Below, one piece after another: positions 26,733 to 36,308 of a DNA stretch of 64,000 nt (positions within the stretch are counted from its first letter, which is position 1; each line of letters starts with the position of its first letter). The notes beneath the pieces were generated by a model. The model worked only from the letters and a program-made list of their open reading frames with translations. It was not told the DNA's origin and ran no database searches. Source of the stretch: CAMAPP01 sp046153685 (GTDB lineage Bacteria > Pseudomonadota > Alphaproteobacteria > CADEGL01); the NCBI GenBank assembly GCA_046153685.1, contig JBJXGH010000037.1:1-64000 (forward strand), written 5' to 3'. The translations under genes and the position numbers were made by a program.

Positions 26733-28319
26733 CTAGGTTTTCCGTTTCTCGGCGTCCCAAATGTCCAGCCCCGCGCTCTTGAGGCGCAGAGATTCGATCT
26801 TACCGAGTTCGCTGCGCGGCAAGCGCGTGACGATCTCGATATAGCGCGGCACCATGAAGCGGGCCATTCGGCGGGTTGCAAAATCGTGAATCTCCGCCGG
26901 GTCCAATTCCGCGCCTTCCTTCGGTGCCGCGACGAGCTTGACGTCATCCTCGCCCAGGGGCGATGGCACGCCGACAGCGGCGCATTCGGCGATGGACGGG
27001 TGCGTGGCCATGATGGCGGCAAGCTCGGCCACCGAGACGTTCTCGCCGCGGCGGCGGATGTAATCGCCCGCGCGCCCTTTGAAATAAAGAAACCCATCCG
27101 CGTCGAAAGCGCCGTAATCGCCCGTGTGCAGCCACAGATCGCGCCATGCGGCGATGGTCGCGGCCGAGTCGTTCTCGTAACCGATCATGCAAATATCCGG
27201 AACCCTCGGCCGTACCGCGATCTCGCCGACCTCGCCCGTCGGCGCGGCGCGCCCGTCCGCGCCCAGAATCGCAACCTCGACATCGTGGGCCGCCCGCCCG
27301 ACGGAGCCCGGCGGCACCGCGACCCCGTCGTGCGGATGGGTGATGGGATCGCACTCGGTCATGCCGTAATTCTCGCCCAGCGTCACACCGAAGCGCCGCT
27401 CGAAGCCTTCGCGCAGCTCCGGCACGATTCCCGCCTGGATGCCGACGCGCAGGCGTGTGTCCGCGTCGTCCGGCCGTTCGGGCAAGGACCACAGCATGTG
27501 CATGATCGCGGCAAATCCGCACATCACGCTGGCGCCGGTTTCGCGCGCTTGGTCGAGGAAATGGCTGCGCGAAAATGTCGGAAACAGCGCGATCGCCCCG
27601 CCCGCGACGATGGCGGTCACGCCCATGTGCATCTGGCCGCCGAAATGGCTGAGCGGCAGCCAATTGTGGAATACGTCGTCCGGGCGCAGGCCGTAGGCGT
27701 CGACCAGGCGGGCTGCGCCGCGGACATATTGGTTGTGCGAAATCATTACCGCCTTCGAGCGCCCGGTCGTGCCCGAGGTGTAGAGCACGCCCGCAAGATC
27801 GGCGGGCTCGGCGCGCGGACGGGGCGGGGTCGGATGGCCGCGCGTCTCGCAATAGAGAAGGCTCGATGCGCCCGGAACCCGGATCGCGCGATCGACGAAC
27901 ACGATCGCCCGGATACCCGAGGCGGCAAGTTCCGGGAGGTCGCCGAGCGCGTCCGATTGGGTGACCAGGATCGCAGCCTTGGAACGCGCGAGCATGTCCG
28001 CGAGCAATGCGCCCTTGTGCTTGCGATCGAGCGCCACGAAAACCGCGCCGGCGAACATCGTGCCGAGCCAGGACCAGAGCGCCTCGGGGCGGTTCGAGAG
28101 ATAGCTTGCCACCCGCCCGCCCGGCTCCAGCGTCGCGGCGACGAAGCCCGCGAAGCGGTCGATTTCCTCCTGGGCCTGGACATAGCTCCAGCGCCGACCC
28201 TGCCAGATGAGCGCGGTCGATTCCGGAGAACGCGCGACGCGTGCGGCAAAGATCTCGGGCACGGTCGCCCGCTCGCGCCCGAACAGATCCAAGAGGCTAC
28301 GAACCGGCGGTGGGCTCAC
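26733..28319 (-). CDS. AMP-dependent acyl-CoA synthetase (CaiC-like class)
   Basis: This 528-residue ANL-superfamily ligase has the ATP loop VLYTSGTTGRSKAVMISH (about residues 178-195), GENYGMTECDPITHP, the hinge LHTGDYGAFDADGF and a C-terminal RSELGKIESLRLK with the catalytic Lys. The pattern DRFAGF...GTMFAGAVFVALDRKHKG is reminiscent of crotonobetaine/carnitine-CoA ligase and other bacterial ATP-dependent acid-CoA ligases. It forms a two-gene unit with the enoyl-CoA hydratase. Divergent nadE starts 289 bp away. The acid substrate is unknown. Confidence 0.85.
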   Translation of the reverse strand: MSPPPVRSLLDLFGRERATVPEIFAARVARSPESTALIWQGRRWSYVQAQEEIDRFAGFVAATLEPGGRVASYLSNRPEALWSWLGTMFAGAVFVALDRKHKGALLADMLARSKAAILVTQSDALGDLPELAASGIRAIVFVDRAIRVPGASSLLYCETRGHPTPPRPRAEPADLAGVLYTSGTTGRSKAVMISHNQYVRGAARLVDAYGLRPDDVFHNWLPLSHFGGQMHMGVTAIVAGGAIALFPTFSRSHFLDQARETGASVMCGFAAIMHMLWSLPERPDDADTRLRVGIQAGIVPELREGFERRFGVTLGENYGMTECDPITHPHDGVAVPPGSVGRAAHDVEVAILGADGRAAPTGEVGEIAVRPRVPDICMIGYENDSAATIAAWRDLWLHTGDYGAFDADGFLYFKGRAGDYIRRRGENVSVAELAAIMATHPSIAECAAVGVPSPLGEDDVKLVAAPKEGAELDPAEIHDFATRRMARFMVPRYIEIVTRLPRSELGKIESLRLKSAGLDIWDAEKRKT

Positions 28320-28493
28320 GGTCCCGACCGCCGCGCCGCGATCGGGCGGATGGATTCTGGGATAAATAGGACGGCTTCGGGCTGGGTCATGGCCGGATCA
28401 CTGGGTGACGCCGATATTCATGGCCTTTTGGTCGCGGCGGCGCAATCGCGGGCGGGCATTGCGGCCGGACCATCGGGGCCTCGGTCGCGCGCA

Positions 28494-28521
28494 TTGCGTT
28501 ACCGGCGCTCGTGCCTATATT
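28494..28521 (+). promoter_or_regulatory. Probable sigma-70 promoter of nadE-gltX-cysS
   Basis: TTGCGT (28494-28499) and TATATT (28516-28521) are separated by 16 bp, about 88 bp before the nadE ATG. The -10 matches five of six consensus positions and the -35 matches TTG only well. No other good pair is seen in the 289-bp spacer, which otherwise holds no gene. Confidence 0.45.
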
Positions 28522-28608
28522 GACCGCGCCCCTCGTTCCCGCACCAGCTACCGCACCCGAAGGGGCACGGCGCGGCCTTGTCGTCCAGGCGATCCATTGG
28601 ACCGATCC

Positions 28609-30264
28609 ATGACCGATACGATTTCCATCGCGCTGGTCCAATTCAATCCGACCGTCGGCGATCTGGCCGGAAATATGGCGCGCATCCGCGCGGCCCGGGC
28701 GGAGGCTCGCGGCGCCGATCTCGTGGTGTTCTCCGAGCTTTCGGTCTGCGGCTACCCGCCCGAGGACCTGGTGCTGCGACCGGCTTTTCTGCGCAAGGTC
28801 GACGAAGCCGTCGCGGCCCTGGCCGCCGACACGGCGGATGGCGGACCGGCGCTCCTCGTGGGCGCGCCGCGCGTCGAGGACCGACATCTGTACAACGCCG
28901 CCATCCTGCTCGACGCCGGCAAGATCGCCGCCATGCGCCTGAAGCACGATCTGCCGAATTACGGCGTGTTCGACGAGAAGCGCGTGTTCGCCGCTGGCCC
29001 CTTGCCGGGGCCGATCAATTTTCGCGGCGTGCGTCTCGGCGTCATGGTCTGCGAGGACATGTGGACTCCCGAGGTCGCGGAATGCCTCGGCGAATCGGGC
29101 GCGGAAATCCTGATCGTCATCAATGGTTCGCCCTTCGACACACGAAACGTCGATGCGCGCCTCGCTCACGCCCTCGCGCGGGTGCGCGAATCCGGTTTGC
29201 CGCTGATCTATGTCAACCAGATTTGCGGCCAGGACGAACTCGTGTTCGATGGCTCCTCCTTCGTGCTCGGCGCCGATGGCTCGCTGCGCGCCCGGGCGGC
29301 GTCGTGGCGCGAGGATCTGGTTCCGACGCGCTGGACGCGCGCGGCGTCAGGCTGGATCTGCGCCGAGGGCGCACAGCGCAAGCCCGTGAACGGCCACGAG
29401 GCGATCTACCGCGCGATGATGCTCGGCCTCTCGGACTACGTGCGCAAAAACGCCTTTCCCGGCGTGCTCATCGGACTGTCGGGCGGCATCGATTCGGCCT
29501 TGAGCGCCGCGGTGGCCGCGGACGCGCTGGGGCCGAAACGCGTGCATTGCGTGATGATGCCGTCGCGCTATACTTCGCGCGACAGCCTCGATGACGCAGC
29601 CGCGGTCGCGCGCGCGCTCGGCATCCGCCTCGACACCATAGACATCGAGCCCGCAATCGCCGCGTTCGATACCATGCTGGCGGCGCAGTTTGCGGGACGC
29701 CAGCGCGATGCGACCGAGGAAAACGTCCAGGCGCGCGCGCGCGGCGTCACGCTCATGGCACTCTCGAACAAATTCGGTCACATGGTGCTCTCGACCGGCA
29801 ACAAATCCGAGATGAGCGTCGGCTACGCCACGCTCTACGGCGATATGTGCGGCGGATATTCGGTGTTGAAGGACGTTTACAAGACCGAGGTCTTTGCGCT
29901 TTCGCGCTGGCGCAATCAAACGCGCCCCGAGGGTGGGCTCGGCCCCGAGGGCCGAGTGATGCCTGAGCGCGTCATCACCAAGGCGCCGACGGCGGAGCTG
30001 CGCGCGAACCAGACCGACCAGGACAGCTTGCCGCCCTACGGCGAACTCGACGCCATTCTCGAAGGCCTGGTCGAGAACGAACAAAGCGTCGATACCCTGG
30101 CGGCGGCGGGCCATGAGCGGGAGACGGTGCTGCGCGTGTTCGCCATGCTCAAGCGCGCCGAATACAAGCGCCGCCAGGCCCCGCCGGGGGTGAAGATCAC
30201 GCCGCGCGCCTTCGGACGCGACCGGCGCTATCCCATCGTCAACGGCTTTTCGGACGGCGCATGA
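28609..30264 (+). CDS. nadE: Glutamine-dependent NAD+ synthetase
   Basis: A 551-residue two-domain enzyme. The nitrilase-type glutaminase domain (1-260) has its triad at Glu43 (FSELSVCGYPPEDL), Lys112 (LKHDLPNYG) and Cys148 (VMVCEDMWTPEV). The NAD synthetase domain follows with P-loop GLSGGIDSAL and STGNKSEMSVGYATLYGD. It amidates NaAD to NAD+ using glutamine as the ammonia source. The ATG at 28609 fits the family start MTDTISIALVQFNP. It overlaps gltX by 4 bp (ATGA). The downstream order gltX, cysS, cimA, trmJ looks like a conserved housekeeping run. Confidence 0.95.
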   Translation: MTDTISIALVQFNPTVGDLAGNMARIRAARAEARGADLVVFSELSVCGYPPEDLVLRPAFLRKVDEAVAALAADTADGGPALLVGAPRVEDRHLYNAAILLDAGKIAAMRLKHDLPNYGVFDEKRVFAAGPLPGPINFRGVRLGVMVCEDMWTPEVAECLGESGAEILIVINGSPFDTRNVDARLAHALARVRESGLPLIYVNQICGQDELVFDGSSFVLGADGSLRARAASWREDLVPTRWTRAASGWICAEGAQRKPVNGHEAIYRAMMLGLSDYVRKNAFPGVLIGLSGGIDSALSAAVAADALGPKRVHCVMMPSRYTSRDSLDDAAAVARALGIRLDTIDIEPAIAAFDTMLAAQFAGRQRDATEENVQARARGVTLMALSNKFGHMVLSTGNKSEMSVGYATLYGDMCGGYSVLKDVYKTEVFALSRWRNQTRPEGGLGPEGRVMPERVITKAPTAELRANQTDQDSLPPYGELDAILEGLVENEQSVDTLAAAGHERETVLRVFAMLKRAEYKRRQAPPGVKITPRAFGRDRRYPIVNGFSDGA

Positions 30265-31601
30265 AACCCGTCGTACGCTTTGCCCCCAGCCCCACCGGGC
30301 GCCTCCATGTCGGCAATGCGCGCGTGGCGCTGGTCAATTGGCTGTTCGCGCGCTCGCGGGGCGGTACCTTCGTGCTCCGGATCGACGACACCGATGTCGA
30401 GCGTTCGCGCGCGCATTTTGCGCGCGGCATCTTCGAGGATTTGCGCTGGCTCGGCCTTGCCTGGGACTGGTCGGATTCCCAGTCCCAGCGCCTCGATCGC
30501 TACGCGGCGGCGGCGGATACGCTGCGCTCGATCGGACGGCTTTATCCCTGCTACGAGACCGAGGAAGAACTCGAGTTCAAGCGCAACCGGCTGCGCGCGC
30601 GCGCCCTGCCGCCGATTTACGACCGCGAGGGCCTGCGCTTGACCGCCGCCGACCGGGCGCGCCTTGAGGCCGAGGGCAGGAAGCCCCATTGGCGGTTCCG
30701 GCTGGATGCAGGCGAAATCGCCTGGGACGATCTCGTTCACGGCCCGTGGCGGTTCGATGCGGCGAAGATCGGCGACCCGATTTTGGTGAAGGCCGACGGC
30801 CAGCCCTTGTTCGTGTTGAGCTCGGCGGTGGACGACATCGAATTCGCCATCACGCACGTCATCCGCGGCGACGATCATCCGACAACGACGGCGTGCCAAA
30901 TTCAAATTGCCGCCGCGCTCGGCGCGCCCGTGCCCGCGTTCGGTCACTTGCCGCTATTGGCCGTCATCGGCGGCGACAAATTGTCCAAGCGCAAAGGCGA
31001 TTTTTCGCTCGGCGAGATGCGCGCCGAGGGCATCGAGGCGATGGCGGTCAATTCCTACCTGGCGCGCCTGGGCACGCCGGATCCGGTCGATGCAATCGAA
31101 TCGCTGGATGCGCTGCTGACGGACTTCGATATTTCGCGCTTCGGCCGCGCGCCGCCCAAGTTCGACCATGCCGATCTCGTCCATCTGAACGCCAAGTTTC
31201 TGGCGCACATGGCCTACCGCCAGGCGGCACCCCGTCTCGCGGAAATCGGCATCGAGGGCGTAGACGAATGCTTTTGGCTGGCCGTGCGAGGCAATCTCGA
31301 ACGCCTTGAGGATGCGCGTCGCTGGTTCGGCGTGGTGCGCGGCCCCGTGGCGCCTGTGATCGACGATCCAGGTTTCGTGGCGGCGGCGGCGGAGTTATTG
31401 CCTGAAGGCGGCTGGGACGAGAGCACCTGGGGGGCATGGACCAGCGCGCTCAAGGGCAAGACGGGGAAATCGGGCAAGGCGCTGTTTCTGCCGCTGCGCC
31501 GCGCGCTGACCGGCGAGGACCATGGGCCGGAACTGAAGGCGCTGCTGCCGCTCATCGGTCGCGAACGCGCGCTTGCGCGCCTGTCGGGCAAAGCCGCCTA
31601 A
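30261..31601 (+). CDS. gltX: Glutamate--tRNA ligase
   Basis: A 446-residue class Ib aminoacyl-tRNA synthetase. The HIGH-type motif is in FAPSPTGRLHVGNARVAL (residues 7-24), FVLRIDDTDVERS is present, and the KMSKS-type loop is DKLSKRKGD (about 240). The C-terminal anticodon-binding domain covers the last 130 or so residues. Alphaproteobacteria often carry two GltX paralogues, and one copy may be non-discriminating and charge tRNA-Gln for GatCAB. Only this copy is in the window. The start overlaps the nadE stop by 4 bp, and cysS follows 10 bp after its stop. Confidence 0.94.
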   Translation: MKPVVRFAPSPTGRLHVGNARVALVNWLFARSRGGTFVLRIDDTDVERSRAHFARGIFEDLRWLGLAWDWSDSQSQRLDRYAAAADTLRSIGRLYPCYETEEELEFKRNRLRARALPPIYDREGLRLTAADRARLEAEGRKPHWRFRLDAGEIAWDDLVHGPWRFDAAKIGDPILVKADGQPLFVLSSAVDDIEFAITHVIRGDDHPTTTACQIQIAAALGAPVPAFGHLPLLAVIGGDKLSKRKGDFSLGEMRAEGIEAMAVNSYLARLGTPDPVDAIESLDALLTDFDISRFGRAPPKFDHADLVHLNAKFLAHMAYRQAAPRLAEIGIEGVDECFWLAVRGNLERLEDARRWFGVVRGPVAPVIDDPGFVAAAAELLPEGGWDESTWGAWTSALKGKTGKSGKALFLPLRRALTGEDHGPELKALLPLIGRERALARLSGKAA

Positions 31602-31611
31602 GGCTGCCGGC

Positions 31612-33012
31612 ATGGCCCTCCCCCTTCATATTTACAACACGCTGTCGCGGCGCACCGAGGAGTTCGTCCCCATCGATGACGCGCGCGTGCGGCTCTATGT
31701 CTGCGGGCCGACGGTTTACGACCTCGCCCATATCGGCAATGCGCGCCCGGTCGTTGTCTTCGACGTGCTGTTTCGCCTGCTGCGTGCGCGGTATGGCGCG
31801 GGGCATGTCGTCTATGCGCGCAATATCACCGATATCGACGACAAGATCATGGCGGCCGCCAAGGCCAATGGCGAAGCCATCGACACGCTGACCCGGCGCA
31901 CCGAAAACGCCTTCCATGCCGATATGGGCGCGCTCGGCGCTCTCCGCCCCTCGGTCGAGCCGCGCGCGACCGAAACCGTGCCTGGGATGATCGCGCTCAT
32001 CGAGGCGCTCATAGAGCGCGGCCACGCCTACGAAGCCGAACGCCACGTGCTGTTCCACGTCCCTTCCGACCCCGGCTATGGCCGGCTCTCGGGGCGCAAC
32101 CGGGACGAGATGGTCGCTGGCGCGCGCATCGATGTCGCGCCGTACAAGCGCGATCCGGCCGATTTCGTGCTGTGGAAGCCGTCCGTGGACGATCAGCCGG
32201 GCTGGCCGAGCCCGTGGGGCCGAGGCCGCCCGGGCTGGCATATCGAATGTTCGGCGATGAGCGAGGCGCATCTCGGCGTGCCCTTCGACATCCATGGCGG
32301 CGGGCTCGACCTTATTTTTCCGCATCACGAGAACGAGATGGCGCAATCGATGTGCGCGCACGGCCAAGCCGAGTTCGCGCGCCTTTGGATGCACAACGGC
32401 TATCTCGTGGTGAACGGCGAGAAGATGTCGAAATCGCTCGGTAATTTTTTCACCGTGCGCGAATTGCTCGAAAAGGGTTGGCAGGGCGAGGCGATTCGCT
32501 TGCTCCTGCTCGGCACGCATTACCGCCAGCCGCTCGACTTCACGGAATCGGGCCTTGCCCAAAGCCGCGCGCGCCTCGACCGCTGGTACCGGGCGCTCCA
32601 GCGCGTCGAACGATCGCCAGAAACAGAATCGGATTCTCTCGAGCAGCGCGAGGAAGATCGCTTTATCTCGGCGCTCATGGACGACGTGAACACTCCGCTT
32701 GCGCTCTCGGTGCTCGACGAACAGGCGACGCGCATTCTCGGCGCCTCGGTCGAGACCGTGCCGGAACTGGGTCTCGCTTTCCGCGCCAATGCCGCGCTCC
32801 TGGGTTTCCTGGAAGGCGGCTCTTCGCGCTGGTTCAAGGGCGCGACCGGCGACGGCGAGGCGGCGGACATCGAGGCGCTCATCGACCAGCGCAACCAAGC
32901 GCGGAAATCCAAGCAATTCGCCGAGGCCGATCGCATCCGCGACGCGCTTCGGGCGCGCGGCATCGAGCTCGAGGACGGCCCCAAGGGCACGACCTGGAAG
33001 CGCATGTCCTAG
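31612..33012 (+). CDS. cysS: Cysteine--tRNA ligase
   Basis: A 466-residue class Ia synthetase. Zinc ligands are the Cys in YVCGPTVYDLAHIGNAR, the Cys in WHIECSAMSEAHLG, and the His/Glu in FPHHENEMAQS. KMSKS appears as EKMSKSLGNFFTVREL. A DALR-type helical domain and a short C-terminal part close the protein. The ATG at 31612 is preferred: it gives MALPLHIYNTLSRR, the family start, and an upstream in-frame ATG would lie inside gltX. Downstream, to about 33080, are degenerate CCAATAC repeats instead of a clear terminator. Confidence 0.95.
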   Translation: MALPLHIYNTLSRRTEEFVPIDDARVRLYVCGPTVYDLAHIGNARPVVVFDVLFRLLRARYGAGHVVYARNITDIDDKIMAAAKANGEAIDTLTRRTENAFHADMGALGALRPSVEPRATETVPGMIALIEALIERGHAYEAERHVLFHVPSDPGYGRLSGRNRDEMVAGARIDVAPYKRDPADFVLWKPSVDDQPGWPSPWGRGRPGWHIECSAMSEAHLGVPFDIHGGGLDLIFPHHENEMAQSMCAHGQAEFARLWMHNGYLVVNGEKMSKSLGNFFTVRELLEKGWQGEAIRLLLLGTHYRQPLDFTESGLAQSRARLDRWYRALQRVERSPETESDSLEQREEDRFISALMDDVNTPLALSVLDEQATRILGASVETVPELGLAFRANAALLGFLEGGSSRWFKGATGDGEAADIEALIDQRNQARKSKQFAEADRIRDALRARGIELEDGPKGTTWKRMS

Positions 33013-33225
33013 CGATATTCGCGCCAATACGCGCCCAATACCGATACGCTCCCAATACCAATACGTTCCCGGTAGCGGTGGCTCGCCGGTCGCGCGCCGC
33101 GGCGGTGCCCCGGAGTCCCGAACAGATAATCGAAAAGGTAGAAAAACCGTCACATCGACCCTCGAAAATTCCGCCCAGTCATCGCCATGATCGCCGATGG
33201 CCCGTTGGAGAAGAGGTTCGAAACC

Positions 33226-33591
33226 ATGACGCAAATGGCAAGCGTGGCATCCTTGGCCGAACTTTCTCAGGCCCGGACGCCGACCCGGAACGCACGATTG
33301 GGAGCCTCTGCGGCCATAGGGGAGAAAACCGCGACCCGACCGACGACCGCGACCATGGCGGATGTGGCGGCCGCCCGGTTGCGGCTCGAAGCGCTGCTGT
33401 CCGCGCTCAATCACGATCTTCGCACCCCGCTCAACGCGATCATCGGCTTCTCCGAACTCATGCTGATGGGGGTCGGAGGGCCGCTGCCGCCCAAACAATG
33501 CGATTACGCCCGCCATATCCGCACCAGCGCCCTGATGATGCTCGACCGGGTTCAGGGCCTGGGCGAGATTTCGGCAACGCCAGCCGAATAG
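33226..33591 (+). CDS. Stand-alone DHp (HisKA) domain protein
   Basis: A 121-residue protein. The only recognisable domain is a histidine-kinase dimerisation/phosphoacceptor helix pair. The H-box LNHDLRTPLNAIIGFSELM (about 61-79) has the phospho-accepting His63 in the canonical HDLRTPL setting. The second DHp helix is ARHIRTSALMMLDRVQGLG. There is no HATPase_c domain before the stop, and the next frame is cimA. The N-terminal 45 residues are Ala/Thr-rich and unstructured. GAAGAGG lies 9 bp before the ATG at 33226 (ATG 33187 is an alternative). It may be a phosphotransfer protein, or a truncated kinase; the intact ends and short length argue mildly for a functional small protein. Confidence 0.75.
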   Translation: MTQMASVASLAELSQARTPTRNARLGASAAIGEKTATRPTTATMADVAAARLRLEALLSALNHDLRTPLNAIIGFSELMLMGVGGPLPPKQCDYARHIRTSALMMLDRVQGLGEISATPAE

Positions 33592-33783
33592 ACCCGCCCA
33601 AGGCCGATCAAGGTCGTTCCAGAACGATCAAGCCCGACCAAGGCCGCCCCGGAACACCCATTGCCCGGGCCATCCCTGGCCGCCATCGGCCCGACCCGCC
33701 ATCTGGTTGACCCTCGGGAAGGGCTGTGGTCAAAGTCCGCCGCCCATGGGACCGAGACCCCGGGGGCTAGCGGAGCATGGGAC

Positions 33784-35382
33784 GTGAGCAAACGGGTTTA
33801 CCTGTACGATACGACTCTGCGCGACGGCGCCCAGACCCAAGGGGTCGATTTCGGCGTCGCGGACAAATGCGCGCTGGCCGCCGAGCTCGATCGCATCGGC
33901 TTCGATTACATCGAGGGCGGTTGGCCGGGCGCCAATCCGACCGATGACGGGTTTTTTCAGGCGGTGCCGCGTTTTACCCGCGCCCGGCTTGCGGCCTTCG
34001 GCATGACGCGGCGCGCGGGGCGGAGCGCCGCCAACGATCCCGCCCTTGCCGCCGTGCTTGGCGCGGGGGCCACGGCGGTATGCCTTGTCGGCAAGGCCTG
34101 GGATTTTCAGGTCGATGTCGCGCTCGGTGTCGCACGCGAGGAAAATCTCGCCATGATCCGCGAATCGATCGCACATGCGGCGACGCGCGCGGCGGAAGTA
34201 CTGTTCGATGCCGAGCATTTCTTCGACGGCTACAAGGCCAATCCCGATTACGCCCTGGCATGCGTCGTGGCGGCGGCCGAGGCGGGGGCGCGCTGGATTG
34301 TCCTGTGCGACACCAATGGCGGGGCGCTGCCCGACGAGGTCGAGCGCATCGTAAGCGAGGTCATGCGCCATGTTCCGGGCGACCGGCTCGGCATTCATTG
34401 CCACAACGACACCGAGAACGCGGTGGCCAATTCGCTCGCCGCGGTGCGCGCGGGCGCGCGGCAAATCCAAGGCACGATCAACGGCCTGGGCGAACGTTGC
34501 GGCAATGCCAATCTGATTTCGCTCGTGCCCACGCTCATGCTCAAAATGGGTTTCGAGACGGGCCTAGGGGCGGCCGATCTCGCCCAGCTCACCCATCTTT
34601 CGCGCATGGTGGACGAGCGCTTGAACCGCGCGCCCCGGAGCAACGCGCCCTATGTCGGCGATTCGGCCTTCGCGCACAAAGGCGGCTTGCACGTCTCGGC
34701 CGTCGAGCGCGATCCGCGCGCCTACGAGCACGTTCGTCCCGAACTCGTCGGCAATCGGCGTAACATCGTGATTTCCGACCAAGCCGGGCGCGCCAATATC
34801 GTTGCGCGGTTTCGCGATATCGGACTGGCTATCGGCGCCGACGATCCCAAGGTCGCGCGCCTCGTCGAGGCTGTAAAACAGCGCGAGTTCGAGGGCTACA
34901 GCTATGACGGCGCGGACGCTTCGTTCGAGCTGCTCGCGCGGCGCGCGCTCGAAACCGTGCCCGAATATTTTCGCCTGGCGAGTTTCCGCGTGATCGACGA
35001 GCGGCGCTGGAACGCCAAGGGCGAGATCGTCACGCTGTCGGAGGCGACCATCAAGGTTGATGTCGGCTCGGAACGGTTGATGACGGTGGCCGAAGGCAAT
35101 GGGCCCGTGAACGCGCTCGACAACGCGCTGCGCAAGGCTCTCGCCGGGAGTTTCCCCGAACTCGCCGCCGTGCGCCTGGTCGATTACAAGGTGCGCATCC
35201 TCACTCCCGATGCCGGTACGCGCGCGGTCACGCGCGTGATGATCGAGAGCTCGGACCAGGATGGCGCGCGCTGGGCGACTGTCGGCGTTTCGGCCAACGT
35301 GATCGATGCATCCTATATCGCGCTGCACGACGCGCTGATCTACAAGCTGTTCCGCGCCGGCGCGCGCCGGACGGCGGCCTGA
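33784..35382 (+). CDS. cimA: (R)-citramalate synthase
   Basis: A 532-residue member of the isopropylmalate/homocitrate synthase family. It has DTTLRDGAQTQGVDFGVADK at the N-terminus, the metal-binding GIHCHNDTENAVANS, GTINGLGERCGNANL, and a C-terminal LeuA-type regulatory dimerisation domain (about 405-530). The QTQG and VGDSAFAHKGGLHVS forms are typical of the long citramalate synthases. It condenses pyruvate with acetyl-CoA in a threonine-independent isoleucine route. I chose GTG 33784 (VSKRVYLYDTTLRDG). The longer upstream frame consists of repeat-rich intergenic sequence. trmJ begins 4 bp after its stop. Confidence 0.92.
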   Translation: MSKRVYLYDTTLRDGAQTQGVDFGVADKCALAAELDRIGFDYIEGGWPGANPTDDGFFQAVPRFTRARLAAFGMTRRAGRSAANDPALAAVLGAGATAVCLVGKAWDFQVDVALGVAREENLAMIRESIAHAATRAAEVLFDAEHFFDGYKANPDYALACVVAAAEAGARWIVLCDTNGGALPDEVERIVSEVMRHVPGDRLGIHCHNDTENAVANSLAAVRAGARQIQGTINGLGERCGNANLISLVPTLMLKMGFETGLGAADLAQLTHLSRMVDERLNRAPRSNAPYVGDSAFAHKGGLHVSAVERDPRAYEHVRPELVGNRRNIVISDQAGRANIVARFRDIGLAIGADDPKVARLVEAVKQREFEGYSYDGADASFELLARRALETVPEYFRLASFRVIDERRWNAKGEIVTLSEATIKVDVGSERLMTVAEGNGPVNALDNALRKALAGSFPELAAVRLVDYKVRILTPDAGTRAVTRVMIESSDQDGARWATVGVSANVIDASYIALHDALIYKLFRAGARRTAA

Positions 35383-35386
35383 CGCC

Positions 35387-36226
35387 ATGGCCGGGACCGA
35401 TCGCCGCCGGGCATCCGGGGCGCATGTCTCGGGCGCGGCACCCGTCGTCGTGCTGATCGAACCCCAGCTCGGCGAGAATATCGGCTTCGTCGCGCGCGCC
35501 ATGATGAATGCGGGCCTTGCGGAGTTGCGCATCGTCAATCCGCGCGATGGCTGGCCGAACGACCGGGCGGTCGCGGCCTCGTCCGGGGCGGACGCGGTAC
35601 TCGATGCCGCGCTGCTCTATGCGTCCGCCGCGGACGCGGTCGCCGATTTGAATCGCGTCCTGGCCACCACCGCGCGCCCGCGCCACGAATTGAAACCCAT
35701 CCTCACCCCACGCCGCGCGGTGGCGGAGATGCGCGCCGCCATTGCGGGCGGCGAGCGGACCGGAGTCATGTTTGGCGCCGAGCGCACGGGATTGCTCAAC
35801 GAGCATGTCATGCTCGCGGACACCATCCTCACGATTCCGCTGGCGCCGGGATTCTCCTCGCTCAATCTCGGCCAGGCGGTGATGATCTTTGCCTATGAAT
35901 GGTTTCTCGCGACCGACGAGACGCCAGAGCGCCAAATGCCACCCTCGCGCTGGCCGCGCGCGGTCAAGGCGGAGTTGCAAGCGCTGTTCACCCATCTCGA
36001 GGCCGAACTCGAACGTTGCGGCTTTCTCTACGACCCGGCCAAGCGGCCGGCCATGGTGCGGAACATGCAGGCGATGTTCGAGCGCGCCGAATTGACCCAG
36101 CAGGAGGTGCGCACCTTGCGCGGCATGTTGGTGGCATTGGCCGAAGGGCGTAGGCGGCCGGGCGCGCGTGCACCCAAGGCCGGGGACGACGCGAAGCCGG
36201 ACGAGGAAAAATCCACCGAGGATTGA
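35387..36226 (+). CDS. trmJ: tRNA (cytidine/uridine-2'-O-)-methyltransferase TrmJ
   Basis: A 279-residue SPOUT-class RNA methyltransferase. VVLIEPQLGENIGFVARAMM opens the domain, TGVMFGAERTGL is motif 2, and IPLAPGFSSLNLGQAVMIF is the knotted SAM-binding motif 3. A C-terminal helical extension (about 175-260) distinguishes TrmJ from TrmL. It 2'-O-methylates position 32 of certain tRNAs. The ATG at 35387 is followed directly by the family fold after about 15 residues. The last 30 residues are charged and low-complexity (RRRPGARAPKAGDDAKPDEE). It is probably in one transcript with cimA. Confidence 0.92.
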   Translation: MAGTDRRRASGAHVSGAAPVVVLIEPQLGENIGFVARAMMNAGLAELRIVNPRDGWPNDRAVAASSGADAVLDAALLYASAADAVADLNRVLATTARPRHELKPILTPRRAVAEMRAAIAGGERTGVMFGAERTGLLNEHVMLADTILTIPLAPGFSSLNLGQAVMIFAYEWFLATDETPERQMPPSRWPRAVKAELQALFTHLEAELERCGFLYDPAKRPAMVRNMQAMFERAELTQQEVRTLRGMLVALAEGRRRPGARAPKAGDDAKPDEEKSTED

Positions 36227-36308
36227 CGCCATGCCCGGTGCCGCGCCATACCCAAGCGCGACGATCGAGGCGCGGCCTTCGAGGCGCCGCCAAAAATGGG
36301 GGGACAAC

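Noticed and set aside
26019..28523. 834-codon plus-strand open frame opposite the hydratase and ligase genes
   Set aside because: It spans two clear minus-strand genes and encodes His/Arg/Asp-rich nonsense. This is the usual antisense shadow in high-GC DNA.
31552..33516. 654-codon minus-strand open frame opposite cysS
   Set aside because: It is antisense to a canonical cysteinyl-tRNA synthetase with all zinc ligands and KMSKS, and has no recognisable domain of its own.
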